The notes: generated from the sequence alone by a model not told the origin. Counted from the stretch's first letter, positions 43,605 through 52,698 are shown. The stretch is DNA of 64,000 nt from an uncultured Eubacteriales bacterium (GCA_934457415.1 CAKSHM010000002.1:124001-188000); one strand, 5' to 3'. Translations and numbers: made by a program.

Positions 43605-46103
43605 ATGGATTTGCGAATTGCTCTTGCAGGAAATCCTAACTGCGGTAAGACGACTCTTTTTAATGCCCTTACCGGTTCAAATCAGTTTGTAGGAAACTGG
43701 CCGGGAGTAACGGTTGAAAAGAAAGAGGGTAAGCTTAAAAAGCATGACGGTGTGATTATAACCGACCTGCCCGGTATCTATTCGCTTTCGCCTTACACAC
43801 TTGAAGAGGTGGTCGCCCGTAATTATCTTATAAACGAGCGCCCCGATGTTATACTTAACATTATCGACGGTACGAACTTAGAGCGTAACCTTTATCTTAC
43901 TACTCAGCTTGTAGAGCTTGGAATTCCTGTTGTAATTGCCATCAACATGATGGATATTGTCAAGAAAAACGGCGACAAGATTAACACCGAGGAATTATCC
44001 CGTCAGCTCAACTGCAAAATAATTGAGATATCCGCACTTAAGGGAACAGGAATTATGGAGGCTGCCGAAGCTGCTATTGAAGCCGCAGCTTCTACAAAGA
44101 CCGTTCCTCAGCACAGCTTTTCGGGAACTGTTGAGCATGCAATAGCCCACATTGAAGAGGCGGCTGTTCACAATATGCCTGAGGAGCAGCAGAGATGGTA
44201 TGCGATAAAAATATTTGAGCGCGACGATAAGGTAATGGCTGACCTTAAGATAAGCGACACCGTTATGGCACATATCGAGCAGGACATCAAGGCTGCAGAG
44301 CTTGAGATGGACGACGACTCCGAATCCATTATTACAAACGAGCGTTATATTTACATTGCTTCTATTATTAAGGCTTGCTACAAGAAGAAAAACGCAGGCA
44401 AGCTTACAACCTCCGATAAGATAGATAAGGTTGTAACAAACCGCTGGCTCGGACTTCCGATTTTCGCGGTTATAATGTTCCTTGTTTATTATATTTCAAT
44501 GGTAACCGTAGGCTCTGCCGCAACCGACTGGGCTAACGACGGACTTTTCGGCGACGGCTGGCACCTTTTCGGAATAGGCTCATGGGCAACTGCCGCCGCT
44601 GAGGACGAATACGGCGATACAGACGCAATTATAGAAGGCTTCCTTGCGAAAGCAGAGGAAAAGGGCATAGATGTTTCGGCTGCTAACGACGCACTTGACA
44701 GCGAGGCCGATGATTATGATTATGAAAAAGCCGTTAAGGAAGTTAAAGCTGTTGAAAAGAAAGCAGATTTCAAATCCTTTACATACACCCTTGAAGACGA
44801 AGAGACGCTTGAAACTACCGATAAAAACGGTAAGATAGCCGATCTCAATAAAGCTCTTAAGGCTTATGAGAAGTATGAGGGCGGAGTTGACCCCGCAAAT
44901 TACGGCGTATGGGTACCCGGAATACCTGTACTTGTAGGTAACGGTCTTGAAAAGGTCGGTGCAGCCGATTGGCTTTCGGGACTTATAAACGACGGTATCG
45001 TTGCCGGTGTCGGTGCGGTTCTCGGATTTGTTCCTCAGATGTTAGTTCTTTTCTTACTTCTTGCATTCCTTGAGGCTTGCGGTTATATGGCGCGTATCGC
45101 ATTCGTGCTTGACCGTATTTTCCGTAAATTCGGACTTTCGGGTAAATCCTTTATTCCCATGCTTATCGGTACAGGCTGCGGAATCCCCGGAATTATGGCT
45201 TCGCGTACGATTGAAAACGAGCGTGACCGCAGAATGACCATTATGACAACAACATTTATTCCCTGCGGAGCTAAGGTTCCTTTTATCGCAATGATTGCAG
45301 GTGCTATATTCGGAGGCTCGGCTTGGGTTTCCACTTCTGCATACTTCATCGGTATGGCTGCGATCATCTGCTCGGGAATTATGCTTAAGAAAACAAAGAT
45401 GTTCTCAGGCGATCCTGCACCGTTCGTTATGGAGCTTCCCGCTTACCACATGCCTACTCTCGGAAATGTTCTCCGTTCAATGTGGGAGCGCGGCTGGTCG
45501 TTTATCAAAAAAGCAGGAACAATCATTCTTCTTTCTACAATCTTCGTTTGGTTCACAACCTACTTCGGTTGGGTAGACGGCAGCTTCCGTATGCTTTCCG
45601 AAGATCAGATTGATTCTTCTATTCTTGCTAAAATCGGTTCCGCAATCGCTTGGGCATTTGCACCTCTCGGCTGGGGCAACTGGCAGGCAGTTGTTGCGTC
45701 AATTACAGGTCTTGTCGCAAAGGAAAACATTGTCGGTACACTCGGCATTCTTTACGGCGGCGGTGACGGCACTGTATATCAGAATATTGCCGCGGCATTT
45801 ACCGGAATTACGGCTTATTCATTCCTCGTATTCAACCTTCTCTGCGCACCCTGCTTTGCAGCTATCGGCGCAATCAAACGTGAAATGAACAGCCGTAAGT
45901 GGACATGGTTTGCCATTGGATATCAGTGCGGATTTGCTTACATAGTAGCTCTTATGGTAAATCAGTTCGGCAACATCTTTGTCGGGAAATTGAATGTTAT
46001 AGGACTTATCTTTGCGATAGCGGCGCTTGCAGTTATAGTTTACATGCTCGTCCGTCCCTACAAGGAAGCTACAAAGCTTACCGCAAAGGTCAGAACGGAA
46101 TAA
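43605..46103 (+). CDS. feoB: Ferrous iron transport protein FeoB
   Basis: An 832-residue protein. The N-terminal G domain has GNPNCGKTTLFN (9-20), DLPGIYSLSPY and NMMD, followed by a GDI-like helical region and a membrane domain with the duplicated gate motifs, including MLIGTGCGIPGIMASRT. It moves Fe2+ into the cell. An unusual hydrophilic acidic stretch of about 150 residues (roughly 310-460) lies between the first membrane helix and GAVLGFVPQML, well over the usual length, and probably faces outward. Confidence 0.97.
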   Translation: MDLRIALAGNPNCGKTTLFNALTGSNQFVGNWPGVTVEKKEGKLKKHDGVIITDLPGIYSLSPYTLEEVVARNYLINERPDVILNIIDGTNLERNLYLTTQLVELGIPVVIAINMMDIVKKNGDKINTEELSRQLNCKIIEISALKGTGIMEAAEAAIEAAASTKTVPQHSFSGTVEHAIAHIEEAAVHNMPEEQQRWYAIKIFERDDKVMADLKISDTVMAHIEQDIKAAELEMDDDSESIITNERYIYIASIIKACYKKKNAGKLTTSDKIDKVVTNRWLGLPIFAVIMFLVYYISMVTVGSAATDWANDGLFGDGWHLFGIGSWATAAAEDEYGDTDAIIEGFLAKAEEKGIDVSAANDALDSEADDYDYEKAVKEVKAVEKKADFKSFTYTLEDEETLETTDKNGKIADLNKALKAYEKYEGGVDPANYGVWVPGIPVLVGNGLEKVGAADWLSGLINDGIVAGVGAVLGFVPQMLVLFLLLAFLEACGYMARIAFVLDRIFRKFGLSGKSFIPMLIGTGCGIPGIMASRTIENERDRRMTIMTTTFIPCGAKVPFIAMIAGAIFGGSAWVSTSAYFIGMAAIICSGIMLKKTKMFSGDPAPFVMELPAYHMPTLGNVLRSMWERGWSFIKKAGTIILLSTIFVWFTTYFGWVDGSFRMLSEDQIDSSILAKIGSAIAWAFAPLGWGNWQAVVASITGLVAKENIVGTLGILYGGGDGTVYQNIAAAFTGITAYSFLVFNLLCAPCFAAIGAIKREMNSRKWTWFAIGYQCGFAYIVALMVNQFGNIFVGKLNVIGLIFAIAALAVIVYMLVRPYKEATKLTAKVRTE

Positions 46104-46133
46104 TAAAAAATACTTTAGTTGGGAGTTTTTGCA

Positions 46134-46304
46134 ATGATTAAATGGTTAGAAAGTAATATCGCAACTGTTATAATCTGCCTTATTCTCTTGATTGTTGTTG
46201 CGGCTATAGTTTATAAGCTCGTAAGCGATAAGAAAAAGGGCAAATCCTCCTGCGGCGGAAATTGCAGTCATTGCGCCTGCTCAGGTTCTTGCCGCAAAAA
46301 ATAA
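46134..46304 (+). CDS. FeoB-associated Cys-rich membrane protein
   Basis: A 56-residue protein with one helix (about 8-28) and a tail with five cysteines (SSCGGNCSHCACSGSC). This family regularly follows feoB in Firmicutes and may handle iron at the channel exit. The ATG at 46134 follows GGGAG at about 46121; a TTG at 46119 is unlikely. Confidence 0.9.
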   Translation: MIKWLESNIATVIICLILLIVVAAIVYKLVSDKKKGKSSCGGNCSHCACSGSCRKK

Positions 46305-46311
46305 CAGAATC

Positions 46312-46340
46312 GGGACTGCTTATTTAAGCAGTCCCTTTTT
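46312..46340 (+). terminator. Terminator of the feo operon
   Basis: GGGACTGCTT (46312-46321) pairs with AAGCAGTCCC (46326-46335), followed by five T. Confidence 0.95.
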
Positions 46341-46360
46341 ATAATTGAAGGAGATGTATT

Positions 46361-47062
46361 ATGGCAATAGTAGAGTTTAAAAATGTCAGTCGGATATATT
46401 CGAGCGGCGACCATGAACAAAAAGCGCTTGATGATATAAGCGTCAAGCTTGACGAGGGAAAGTTTATTGTAATTTTAGGGCCGAGCGGAGCGGGTAAATC
46501 AACATTCTTAAATCTTCTCGGCGGTCTTGACAGTCCGACATCCGGCAAGATTTATGTTGAGGGCAAGGACATTTCGGACCTTAATTCAAATGAGCTTGCT
46601 GAGTACCGCGCTAAGGAGGTAGGCTTTGTTTTCCAGTTCTATAACCTTGTTCCCACCCTTACGGTTCACGAAAATGTATCGCTCGTAAAGGAAATATCTC
46701 CCGATTCGTTTTCCGCCACAAAAATGATTGAGGAGGTCGGTCTTTTAGATCATCTTAAGAATTTCCCGTCTGAACTATCGGGCGGAGAACAGCAGAGAGT
46801 ATCCATTGCGAGAGCCTTGGCGAAAAACCCGAAAATTCTTCTTTGCGACGAGCCTACGGGTGCTCTTGACTCTCAGACCGGCGTTTTAGTGCTTAAGCTT
46901 TTGCTTAAAATGGCTAAGGATTATAAAAAGACCATAATTATTGTCACCCACAACCAAAATATCGCAAAAATGGCTGATGTTGTTATGCGGGTTAAGAACG
47001 GAAAGGTTATTTCCTGCGAGGAACAGCCGAATCCTGTTTCGGCAGATGAAATCGAATGGTAA
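46361..47062 (+). CDS. ABC transporter ATPase (MacB/LolD type)
   Basis: A 233-residue ATPase. Walker [10 protein letters not shown], the [13 protein letters not shown]-loop, signature [15 protein letters not shown], Walker [12 protein letters not shown] and VTHNQ are intact. Together with the permease 15 bases downstream it forms a mechanotransmission-type ABC complex that drives export or lipid/peptide handling. No membrane fusion protein or two-component system is adjacent. Confidence 0.94.
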   Translation: MAIVEFKNVSRIYSSGDHEQKALDDISVKLDEGKFIVILGPSGAGKSTFLNLLGGLDSPTSGKIYVEGKDISDLNSNELAEYRAKEVGFVFQFYNLVPTLTVHENVSLVKEISPDSFSATKMIEEVGLLDHLKNFPSELSGGEQQRVSIARALAKNPKILLCDEPTGALDSQTGVLVLKLLLKMAKDYKKTIIIVTHNQNIAKMADVVMRVKNGKVISCEEQPNPVSADEIEW

Positions 47063-47077
47063 AGGCGGTAAAAATAT

Positions 47078-49357
47078 ATGCTGTTTAAAAAGCTTATAAG
47101 AACAATGTGCCTTTACAAGGCGCAGTTTATTTCAATGATAATAATGATTGCGCTCGGCGTCGGAATTTTCGTCGGATTCAATATGGAATGGGTAAGTATA
47201 GAAAAAAATACCGACGCTTTTTATAAGGAAACCGGCTTTGCGGATTACAGGATAAAATCAGAGCAGGGCTTTACTTTAGAGGAACTTAAAAAAATAGAAG
47301 ACATAAGCGGCGTCGAAAAAGCCTCGCGCTATCTTTCGGTCAATGCCGATGTCAAGGAAAAAAGCTCAGACGCAATTGCGCTTACAGTGACTGAAAATGA
47401 AGAGGTTTCCGGCATACTGCTTATTTCGGGCGAAAAATATGATAAAAACAGCTCGGACGGCGTCTGGCTTTCGGATAAATATGCTTCGGCAAACGGATTT
47501 AAGCTCGGCGATAAAATCACCTTTAAGTATAAAAATCTTGAAATAAAGTGTAAAATCAAAGGACTTATAAAATCCTCCGAATATCTAATCTGCGTGCGCG
47601 ATTCAAGCCAGCTTATGCCGGATTATAAAACCTTCGGCTTCGGTTATATTTCTCCCGCTCTTTATAAAAAGGCGGCAGGAAACGATTTTTACCCGCAGAT
47701 AAATGTTATCTCAAAGCTCAGTAAAAAGGAATTTACCGAAAAATCCGATAAGGCGCTCGGAAAGACCACTCTGATTCTTACTAAGGATGAAGTCGGCTCC
47801 TATTCCTCTGCAAGAGGCGAGGCAGACGAGGGCAAGACCATGGGCTCGGTACTTCCCGTTTTATTCCTGCTTATCGCGGTGCTGACAATGGTTACTACAA
47901 TGCACCGTCTTACCGCCAAGGAAAAGACCCAGATAGGCACTTTAAAGGCGCTCGGATTTAAGGATAAGAGAATTCTTTTCCATTATACCTCCTATGCGCT
48001 GATGATAGGTGTTGTCGGCTCGGCTTTAGGTGTTTTATTGGGTTACGGCGTGGCCTACGCTATAATGAATCCCGACGGAATGATGGGAACCTATTTCGAT
48101 ATGAAGAAATGGGTGCTTTATCTGCCGTGGTTCTGCACCGTTGCCGTTATTCTTATTATTGCTTTGCTTACATTCATCGGCTTTCTTTCTGTAAAGCAGA
48201 TGCTTAAAGGCACCGCCGCTGACGCGTTAAGACCTTATTCGCCGAAAAAAATGAAGCCGCTTGCAATTGAAAAGACGAAACTTTTCCATAAGCTTTCATT
48301 CGGCACTCGCTGGAATCTCCGCGATATAATGAGACATAAATCAAGAACAGCGATGAGCCTTTTGGGAATTGCGGGCTGTATGATACTTGTTGTAGGCTCG
48401 CTCGGAATGCGTGATACAATGGACGAGTTCCTCGATATGTATTACGACGGAGCGCTTTGCTATAACACACGGATTTTCATTGCCGAAAACGCAACGGATA
48501 AACAGATTTCGGAAATTGCCGAAAAATACAAGGGCGACTGCAGTGCCTCTGTAGGAGTTCAGCTTGAGGATAAAACTGTATCTCTTGATATCTATTCGCT
48601 TAAAAACAATATGGTAAGATTTCCGTCGCAAAGCAAGGGCTATCAGGATATTTCGGACGACGGCGCCTATATATGTATGCGCCTTGCCGATGAATTCGGA
48701 CTTAAAGAGGGAGACAGCTTTGTTTTAAGTCCCTACGGCACCGATAAAAAGTACACATTAAAGCTTAACGGAATTGTCAGAAACACGATAGAAAGCGTAA
48801 TTATAAGCGAAAAATATGCCGAAAGCTTAAAGCTTAGCTTTAAATTTGATTCGGTTTATACCGACACGCAGAAGAAAAACATAGAGTCTCATGAAGCAAT
48901 CAAAACTATACAGTCCAAAAAAGCGATAATGGATTCATTTGATACATTTTTGCAATTGATGAACACGATGATTATAATTCTTGTCGGCGGAGCATTGGTG
49001 CTCGGAATTGTCGTTCTTTATAACCTCGGCGTTATGAGCTATACCGAGCGTTACAGAGAAATGGCAACCTTAAAGGTTGTCGGCTTCAAGGACGGCAAAA
49101 TCGGCAGACTTCTTATCGGGCAAAATATTTGGCTTTCGGTTGCAGGTATTCTGACAGGACTTCCTTTGGGTCTAATAACACTTGATTATCTGCTTAAAAA
49201 GCTTGCTCCCGAATATGAAATGAGAATGTCGGTAAGCCCTGCGACCTTTTTTATAAGCATTATTCTCACTCTCGGCGTATCACTCCTTGTATCCCTAATG
49301 GTTGCAGGTAAAAACAAGAAAATAGATATGGTGGAAGCCTTAAAAGGTACGGAATAA
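47078..49357 (+). CDS. FtsX-like ABC permease
   Basis: A 759-residue permease. Helix 1 (about 12-36) is followed by an external domain, then three helices of a first FtsX domain (about 260-385, TAKEKTQIGTLKALGFKDKRI), a second helix-external domain unit (about 425-625) and a second FtsX domain (about 630-750, ERYREMATLKVVGFKDGKI). The duplicated architecture is typical of Gram-positive exporters. Substrate unknown. Confidence 0.92.
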   Translation: MLFKKLIRTMCLYKAQFISMIIMIALGVGIFVGFNMEWVSIEKNTDAFYKETGFADYRIKSEQGFTLEELKKIEDISGVEKASRYLSVNADVKEKSSDAIALTVTENEEVSGILLISGEKYDKNSSDGVWLSDKYASANGFKLGDKITFKYKNLEIKCKIKGLIKSSEYLICVRDSSQLMPDYKTFGFGYISPALYKKAAGNDFYPQINVISKLSKKEFTEKSDKALGKTTLILTKDEVGSYSSARGEADEGKTMGSVLPVLFLLIAVLTMVTTMHRLTAKEKTQIGTLKALGFKDKRILFHYTSYALMIGVVGSALGVLLGYGVAYAIMNPDGMMGTYFDMKKWVLYLPWFCTVAVILIIALLTFIGFLSVKQMLKGTAADALRPYSPKKMKPLAIEKTKLFHKLSFGTRWNLRDIMRHKSRTAMSLLGIAGCMILVVGSLGMRDTMDEFLDMYYDGALCYNTRIFIAENATDKQISEIAEKYKGDCSASVGVQLEDKTVSLDIYSLKNNMVRFPSQSKGYQDISDDGAYICMRLADEFGLKEGDSFVLSPYGTDKKYTLKLNGIVRNTIESVIISEKYAESLKLSFKFDSVYTDTQKKNIESHEAIKTIQSKKAIMDSFDTFLQLMNTMIIILVGGALVLGIVVLYNLGVMSYTERYREMATLKVVGFKDGKIGRLLIGQNIWLSVAGILTGLPLGLITLDYLLKKLAPEYEMRMSVSPATFFISIILTLGVSLLVSLMVAGKNKKIDMVEALKGTE

Positions 49358-49437
49358 GCGATCTGAGCTCTTTTAAATCTTTAAATTTCATACTGTTATA
49401 AATTCTGTAAAATCAAAACTATGAAAGGGAAATATTT

Positions 49438-49692
49438 ATGATTAAAACAACTCTTAAAATCGACGGTATGATGTGCTCAATGTGCGAAGCACATATCAAT
49501 GACTGCATAAGAAAAAATTTCAAAATAAAAAAGGTTTCTTCTTCGCATAAAAAGGGAGAAACCGTTATAGAATCCGCCGACATTCTTAATTTTGATGATT
49601 TAAAGAATGCGGTTGCCGAAACAGGCTATAAAATACTTGGTATTTCAAGCGAAAATGTTGAAAAGCACGGTCTTTTCGGCAGAAAAAAGTAA
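49438..49692 (+). CDS. Heavy-metal-associated (HMA) domain protein
   Basis: An 84-residue ferredoxin-like protein. The motif IDGMMCSMCEAHINDCI has the metal-binding CxxC (C13, C16) with an extra Cys later. It resembles copper chaperones of the CopZ type, though no copper ATPase is near. The C-terminal GLFGRKK is an unusual extension. Confidence 0.85.
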   Translation: MIKTTLKIDGMMCSMCEAHINDCIRKNFKIKKVSSSHKKGETVIESADILNFDDLKNAVAETGYKILGISSENVEKHGLFGRKK

Positions 49693-49693
49693 G

Positions 49694-49722
49694 TTGAAAA
49701 TAAATATCTTCTATGCTATAAT
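49694..49722 (+). promoter_or_regulatory. Promoter of thrH
   Basis: TTGAAA (49694-49699), a 17-bp spacer and TATAAT (49717-49722). The predicted start at about 49729 falls inside the 5' arm of the terminator hairpin that follows. Confidence 0.75.
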
Positions 49723-49725
49723 AAA

Positions 49726-49755
49726 GGCGGTACTCAGGTGCCGCCATATTTTTTT
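49726..49755 (+). terminator. Terminator of the HMA gene, overlapping the thrH start site
   Basis: GGCGGTAC (49726-49733) pairs with GTGCCGCC (49738-49745), one wobble, TCAG loop, followed by ATATTTTTTT. A transcript starting at 49729 would lack part of the 5' arm. Confidence 0.85.
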
Positions 49756-49769
49756 AGGAGAAAATGACT

Positions 49770-50369
49770 ATGAATATTGTTTGTCTTGATATGGAGGGTG
49801 TTTTAGTCCCCGAAATCTGGATTGCCTTTGCTGATGAAACGGGAATTCCGGAGCTTAAGCGCACCACTCGCGACGAGCCGGATTATGATAAGCTTATGAA
49901 ATACCGTCTCGGTATTTTAAAGGAGCATAACCTCGGAATAAACGAAATAAAAGAAACCATTTCAAAAATAAATGTTATGGACGGCGCAAAGGAGTTCTTA
50001 GACGAGCTCCGTTCGCTTACACAGGTTATAATTTTAAGCGACACCTTTGAGCAGTTTGCCGCTCCGCTTATGAAAAAGCTCGGGCTTCCCACGATTTTCT
50101 GTAACACTCTTGAAATCGGCAAAAACGGAATGATAACCGGCTATAAAATGCGCTGTGAAAAATCAAAGCTTACTACCGTTAAGGCGCTGCAGTCAATCGG
50201 CTTTGATACAATAGCCGCGGGCGACAGTTTCAATGATCTCGGAATGATTCAGGCAAGCAAGGCGGGATTTTTATTCAAAAGTACAGAAAGTATTAAAAAG
50301 GATTATCCCGAAATTCCCGCTTTTGAGGAATATGACGAGCTGTTAAAAGCTATAAAAGCAGCACTTTAA
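49770..50369 (+). CDS. thrH: Phosphoserine phosphatase / phosphoserine:homoserine phosphotransferase ThrH
   Basis: A 199-residue HAD enzyme. CLDMEGVLVPEIWIAF carries the DxEGVLxPE form of motif I that marks ThrH rather than SerB, and motif II ILSDTF and motif IV AAGDSFNDLGM are clear. ThrH dephosphorylates phosphoserine or moves the phosphate to homoserine, linking serine and threonine synthesis. I take the ATG at 49770 (9 bases after AGGAG); the ATG at 49764 is too close. No other serine or threonine gene is near. Confidence 0.9.
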   Translation: MNIVCLDMEGVLVPEIWIAFADETGIPELKRTTRDEPDYDKLMKYRLGILKEHNLGINEIKETISKINVMDGAKEFLDELRSLTQVIILSDTFEQFAAPLMKKLGLPTIFCNTLEIGKNGMITGYKMRCEKSKLTTVKALQSIGFDTIAAGDSFNDLGMIQASKAGFLFKSTESIKKDYPEIPAFEEYDELLKAIKAAL

Positions 50370-50406
50370 TTTAAAAACTGGTATTATTATTTTATTTTGT
50401 TTTGGA

Positions 50407-50438
50407 TATTGCGGCAATACCAATCTTCCGATAGAATA
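50407..50438 (+). promoter_or_regulatory. Possible promoter with palindrome before the ECF S-component gene
   Basis: TATTGC-G-GCAATA (50407-50419) is a perfect 13-bp palindrome. It covers a weak -35 (TTGCGG, 50409-50414), 18 bp from TAGAAT (50433-50438). A repressor site is plausible. Confidence 0.4.
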
Positions 50439-50460
50439 TAAAAAAACGGAGGGGATATCT

Positions 50461-50985
50461 ATGAACGGAATTAAACTTAAAAAGCTTGTTATAAGTGCGC
50501 TGATGGCGGCGATAGTATGCGTTGCCACAATGGTAGTGCAGATCCCGTCGCCCATGCAAGGATATGTAAACTTGGGCGATTGTTTCGTGTTGCTCAGCGG
50601 TTGGTTTTTAGGCCCTGTTTACGGTGCCGCGGCGGCAGGAATAGGTTCTATGCTTACGGATTTATTGATGAGTTATCCTTATTATGCCCCCGGAACACTT
50701 ATTATCAAAGCGGTTATGGCAATTTGTGCCGCGCTTATTTATAAGGCAATTAAATCTAACACCGCAGGCTTTATAATAAGCTCGGTTGTAAGCGAGATAA
50801 TAATGATTGCGGGATATTTCGGATATGCGGCATTGCTCCTCGGCAAAGGTCTTGCCGCGGCGGCAAGTATTCCGGGGAATATCGTTCAGGGGCTTGCGGG
50901 TCTTATTATCGGCACGGCTTTAGCCTTAATAATCGTAAAAAGCGGTCTTGATAAAAAACTATTCGGAAAAGAGAATTTAAACTGA
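50461..50985 (+). CDS. ECF transporter S component (substrate unknown)
   Basis: A 174-residue protein with about five or six helices. The pattern GYVNLGDCFVLLSGWFLGPVYGAAAAGIGSMLTDLL (split as YVNLGDCFVLL and GIGSMLTDLLMSYPYY) is that of ECF-type vitamin S components. Energising subunits EcfA/EcfT are not nearby, so it should share a group II module encoded elsewhere. No riboswitch is seen in the 90 bases upstream, so the vitamin cannot be named. Confidence 0.85.
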   Translation: MNGIKLKKLVISALMAAIVCVATMVVQIPSPMQGYVNLGDCFVLLSGWFLGPVYGAAAAGIGSMLTDLLMSYPYYAPGTLIIKAVMAICAALIYKAIKSNTAGFIISSVVSEIIMIAGYFGYAALLLGKGLAAAASIPGNIVQGLAGLIIGTALALIIVKSGLDKKLFGKENLN

Positions 50986-50986
50986 T

Positions 50987-51577
50987 ATGAATTATTCTGT
51001 TTTTCATACAGACGATAAAGCATTTTTAGAAGAAATAAAAAAAGAAGCGGAAGAAGCCGCTTCGGAGCTTTTGGAAAAAGCAAGACTTAAAAAAGGAAAT
51101 ATCGCCGTTGTCGGCTGCAGCACAAGCGAAATTTTAGGCGATGATTTAGGCGGTCATTCGACACCTGAAATCGCTCAGGCTGTTTTTGACGGGATAAATT
51201 CGGTATTTAAGCCACTGGGCATTTATATTGCGGCTCAGTGCTGCGAGCATTTAAACCGCGCGATTATCATTGAGCGTGAGGCAGTTCCTTTTGCGCAGAT
51301 AGTCAATGCGGTTCCTCAGCCGAAGGCCGGCAGTTCATTTGCGGCGGCGGCATATAAAAGCTTTAAGGACCCCGTTGCCGTTGAAGAAATCAAGGCGGAC
51401 GGCGGACTTGATATCGGCGGAACGCTTATCGGCATGCACTTAAAAGCCGTTGCGGTTCCTGTAAGGCTAAAGCAAAGAAATATAGGAAAAGCAATAGTGC
51501 TTGCTGCCCGTGTCAGACCGAAATTTATCGGCGGCGAGCGAGCGGTTTATGATGAAGAGTTAAAAAAAGGTTATTAA
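50987..51577 (+). CDS. TIGR01440/UPF0340 family protein (YwlG-like)
   Basis: A 196-residue soluble protein. VVGCSTSEILGDDLGGHSTPEIAQAVF, AQCCEHLNRAIIIERE and the C-terminal RVRPKFIGGERAVYDE match the family, whose role is unknown. It starts one base after the ECF stop, so the pair is co-transcribed. The 274-bp repeat element starts at the base right after its stop. Confidence 0.9.
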   Translation: MNYSVFHTDDKAFLEEIKKEAEEAASELLEKARLKKGNIAVVGCSTSEILGDDLGGHSTPEIAQAVFDGINSVFKPLGIYIAAQCCEHLNRAIIIEREAVPFAQIVNAVPQPKAGSSFAAAAYKSFKDPVAVEEIKADGGLDIGGTLIGMHLKAVAVPVRLKQRNIGKAIVLAARVRPKFIGGERAVYDEELKKGY

Positions 51578-51851
51578 GGCAAGCGATAATAAATCCGAAT
51601 ACGCCTAAAATGGCGTATTTTCGGCGTATTTTAACTTGTCGTCTTTGTGAGGCGTCAGCCTCACTGCATCCTCCGCATAAAACTCCACACGAAAATCAGC
51701 TCATTTTAGGTCGCTGATTTTTATGCTTGGCAGATTTTTATGCAGAGCGAGGCAAAAACGCAGTTAATCCTGTCGGATTAACGAGTATTTTAACATGGCT
51801 ATGCGGAAAATCTGCCGCCTAAAAACGGATTTGGATTTATTATCGCTTGCC
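51578..51851. mobile_element. 274-bp MITE-like element with 19-bp perfect terminal inverted repeats
   Basis: GGCAAGCGATAATAAATCC (51578-51596) is the exact reverse complement of 51833-51851. Inside are perfect smaller palindromes: TACGCC/GGCGTA (51600/51612), GTGAGGC/GCCTCAC (51647/51658), AAAATCAGC/GCTGATTTT (51692/51713), and GGCAGATTTT/AAAATCTGCC (51729/51807) enclosing GTTAATCC/GGATTAAC (51763/51775). There is no coding potential and no clear target-site duplication. It fits exactly between the stop codons of two convergent genes. Confidence 0.78.
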
Positions 51852-52657
51852 TAGAGTTTACGGGACATTTCCGACGGAGATGTTCCGTATTTTTTTATAT
51901 ATGCTCTGTAAAAGGAAGAATAATCCTTGAAACCGCATTCAAAATATACCTTTGTCGGATGCATGCCGTTTGATATAAGATTTTTTGCAAGCGCCAAGCG
52001 TTTAACCGAAATATAGTTCCATACTGTAGAGCCGGTGGCGTTTTTAAAAATGCGGCATAGCTGTGGTTTGCTGATATAAAATTTTTTGCATATTTCATCG
52101 AGCGAAATATCATAGCAGATTTTCTGATTTATGTATTTAACGATTTTTGAATCCATGGTGTCATTTGTCTTTTCGGCGGTTTTCGAAGAAAAGGCGACGG
52201 ATATTTCATTTAAAAGAGGAAAAAGATTTGAGGTAAGATAAAGCTTGCTGTCAAAATGCTCTATCATATTTTTAAGATATACCTTGTAATCTTCGGTTTT
52301 AAAATCGTAAGCCTTATAAAGATTGTTTTTCCCGCTCTGCCGTTTTGTAAAAGGGAGACGAAGCAATCCCTCATCATCAAAAGCGTCAAAAATATCAAGG
52401 CTGAAATTCACTACAAATCTTTTATAAGGGTAATTTTCATCAATTGAAATATAGTGCGCCTCGGTAGGCCGCATTATCAGAATATCGCCGCTTTCAAGAG
52501 GGTAATCGTTGCCCTCTATTTTATATATACCTTTACCCGATAAGAAACAGTACAGCTCGCAATGCTCATGCGTGTGCATAAAAAAATTCTTTTTTTCGGG
52601 GTGCTTGGTGTATGTCAAATGAGCGGTGATGTCAAGACTTTTGTGAGTGATTTCCAT
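51851..52657 (-). CDS. AraC-family transcriptional regulator
   Basis: A 268-residue protein with an N-terminal cupin (HTHEHCELYCFLSGKGIYKIEG, PTEAHYI) for a small ligand and a C-terminal double helix-turn-helix (ISLDEICKKFYISKPQLCRIFK and HPTKVYFECGFKDYSSFYRAYIKKYGTSP, each matching AraC family). It is divergent from uxaC and probably activates that operon in response to a uronate or derivative. Its stop codon uses the last base of the repeat element. Confidence 0.92.
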   Translation of the reverse strand: MEITHKSLDITAHLTYTKHPEKKNFFMHTHEHCELYCFLSGKGIYKIEGNDYPLESGDILIMRPTEAHYISIDENYPYKRFVVNFSLDIFDAFDDEGLLRLPFTKRQSGKNNLYKAYDFKTEDYKVYLKNMIEHFDSKLYLTSNLFPLLNEISVAFSSKTAEKTNDTMDSKIVKYINQKICYDISLDEICKKFYISKPQLCRIFKNATGSTVWNYISVKRLALAKNLISNGMHPTKVYFECGFKDYSSFYRAYIKKYGTSPSEMSRKL

Positions 52658-52681
52658 ATCGCACCTGCTTTCAATGATATT

Positions 52682-52698
52682 TTATCATTTTATGATAA
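52682..52698. promoter_or_regulatory. 17-bp palindrome between araC-type gene and uxaC
   Basis: TTATCAT-TTT-ATGATAA is a perfect inverted repeat 25 bp upstream of the regulator start and 100 bp upstream of uxaC. It is a candidate operator, although AraC proteins more often use direct repeats. Confidence 0.5.

Noticed and set aside
50370..50460. Vitamin riboswitch before the ECF S-component gene
   Set aside because: The 90-base leader lacks the conserved cores of the TPP, FMN, cobalamin, PreQ1 and THF classes; only a short palindrome is seen.
51571..51860. Target-site duplication around the 274-bp element
   Set aside because: The flanks (ATTAA on the left, TAGAG on the right) share no convincing direct repeat.
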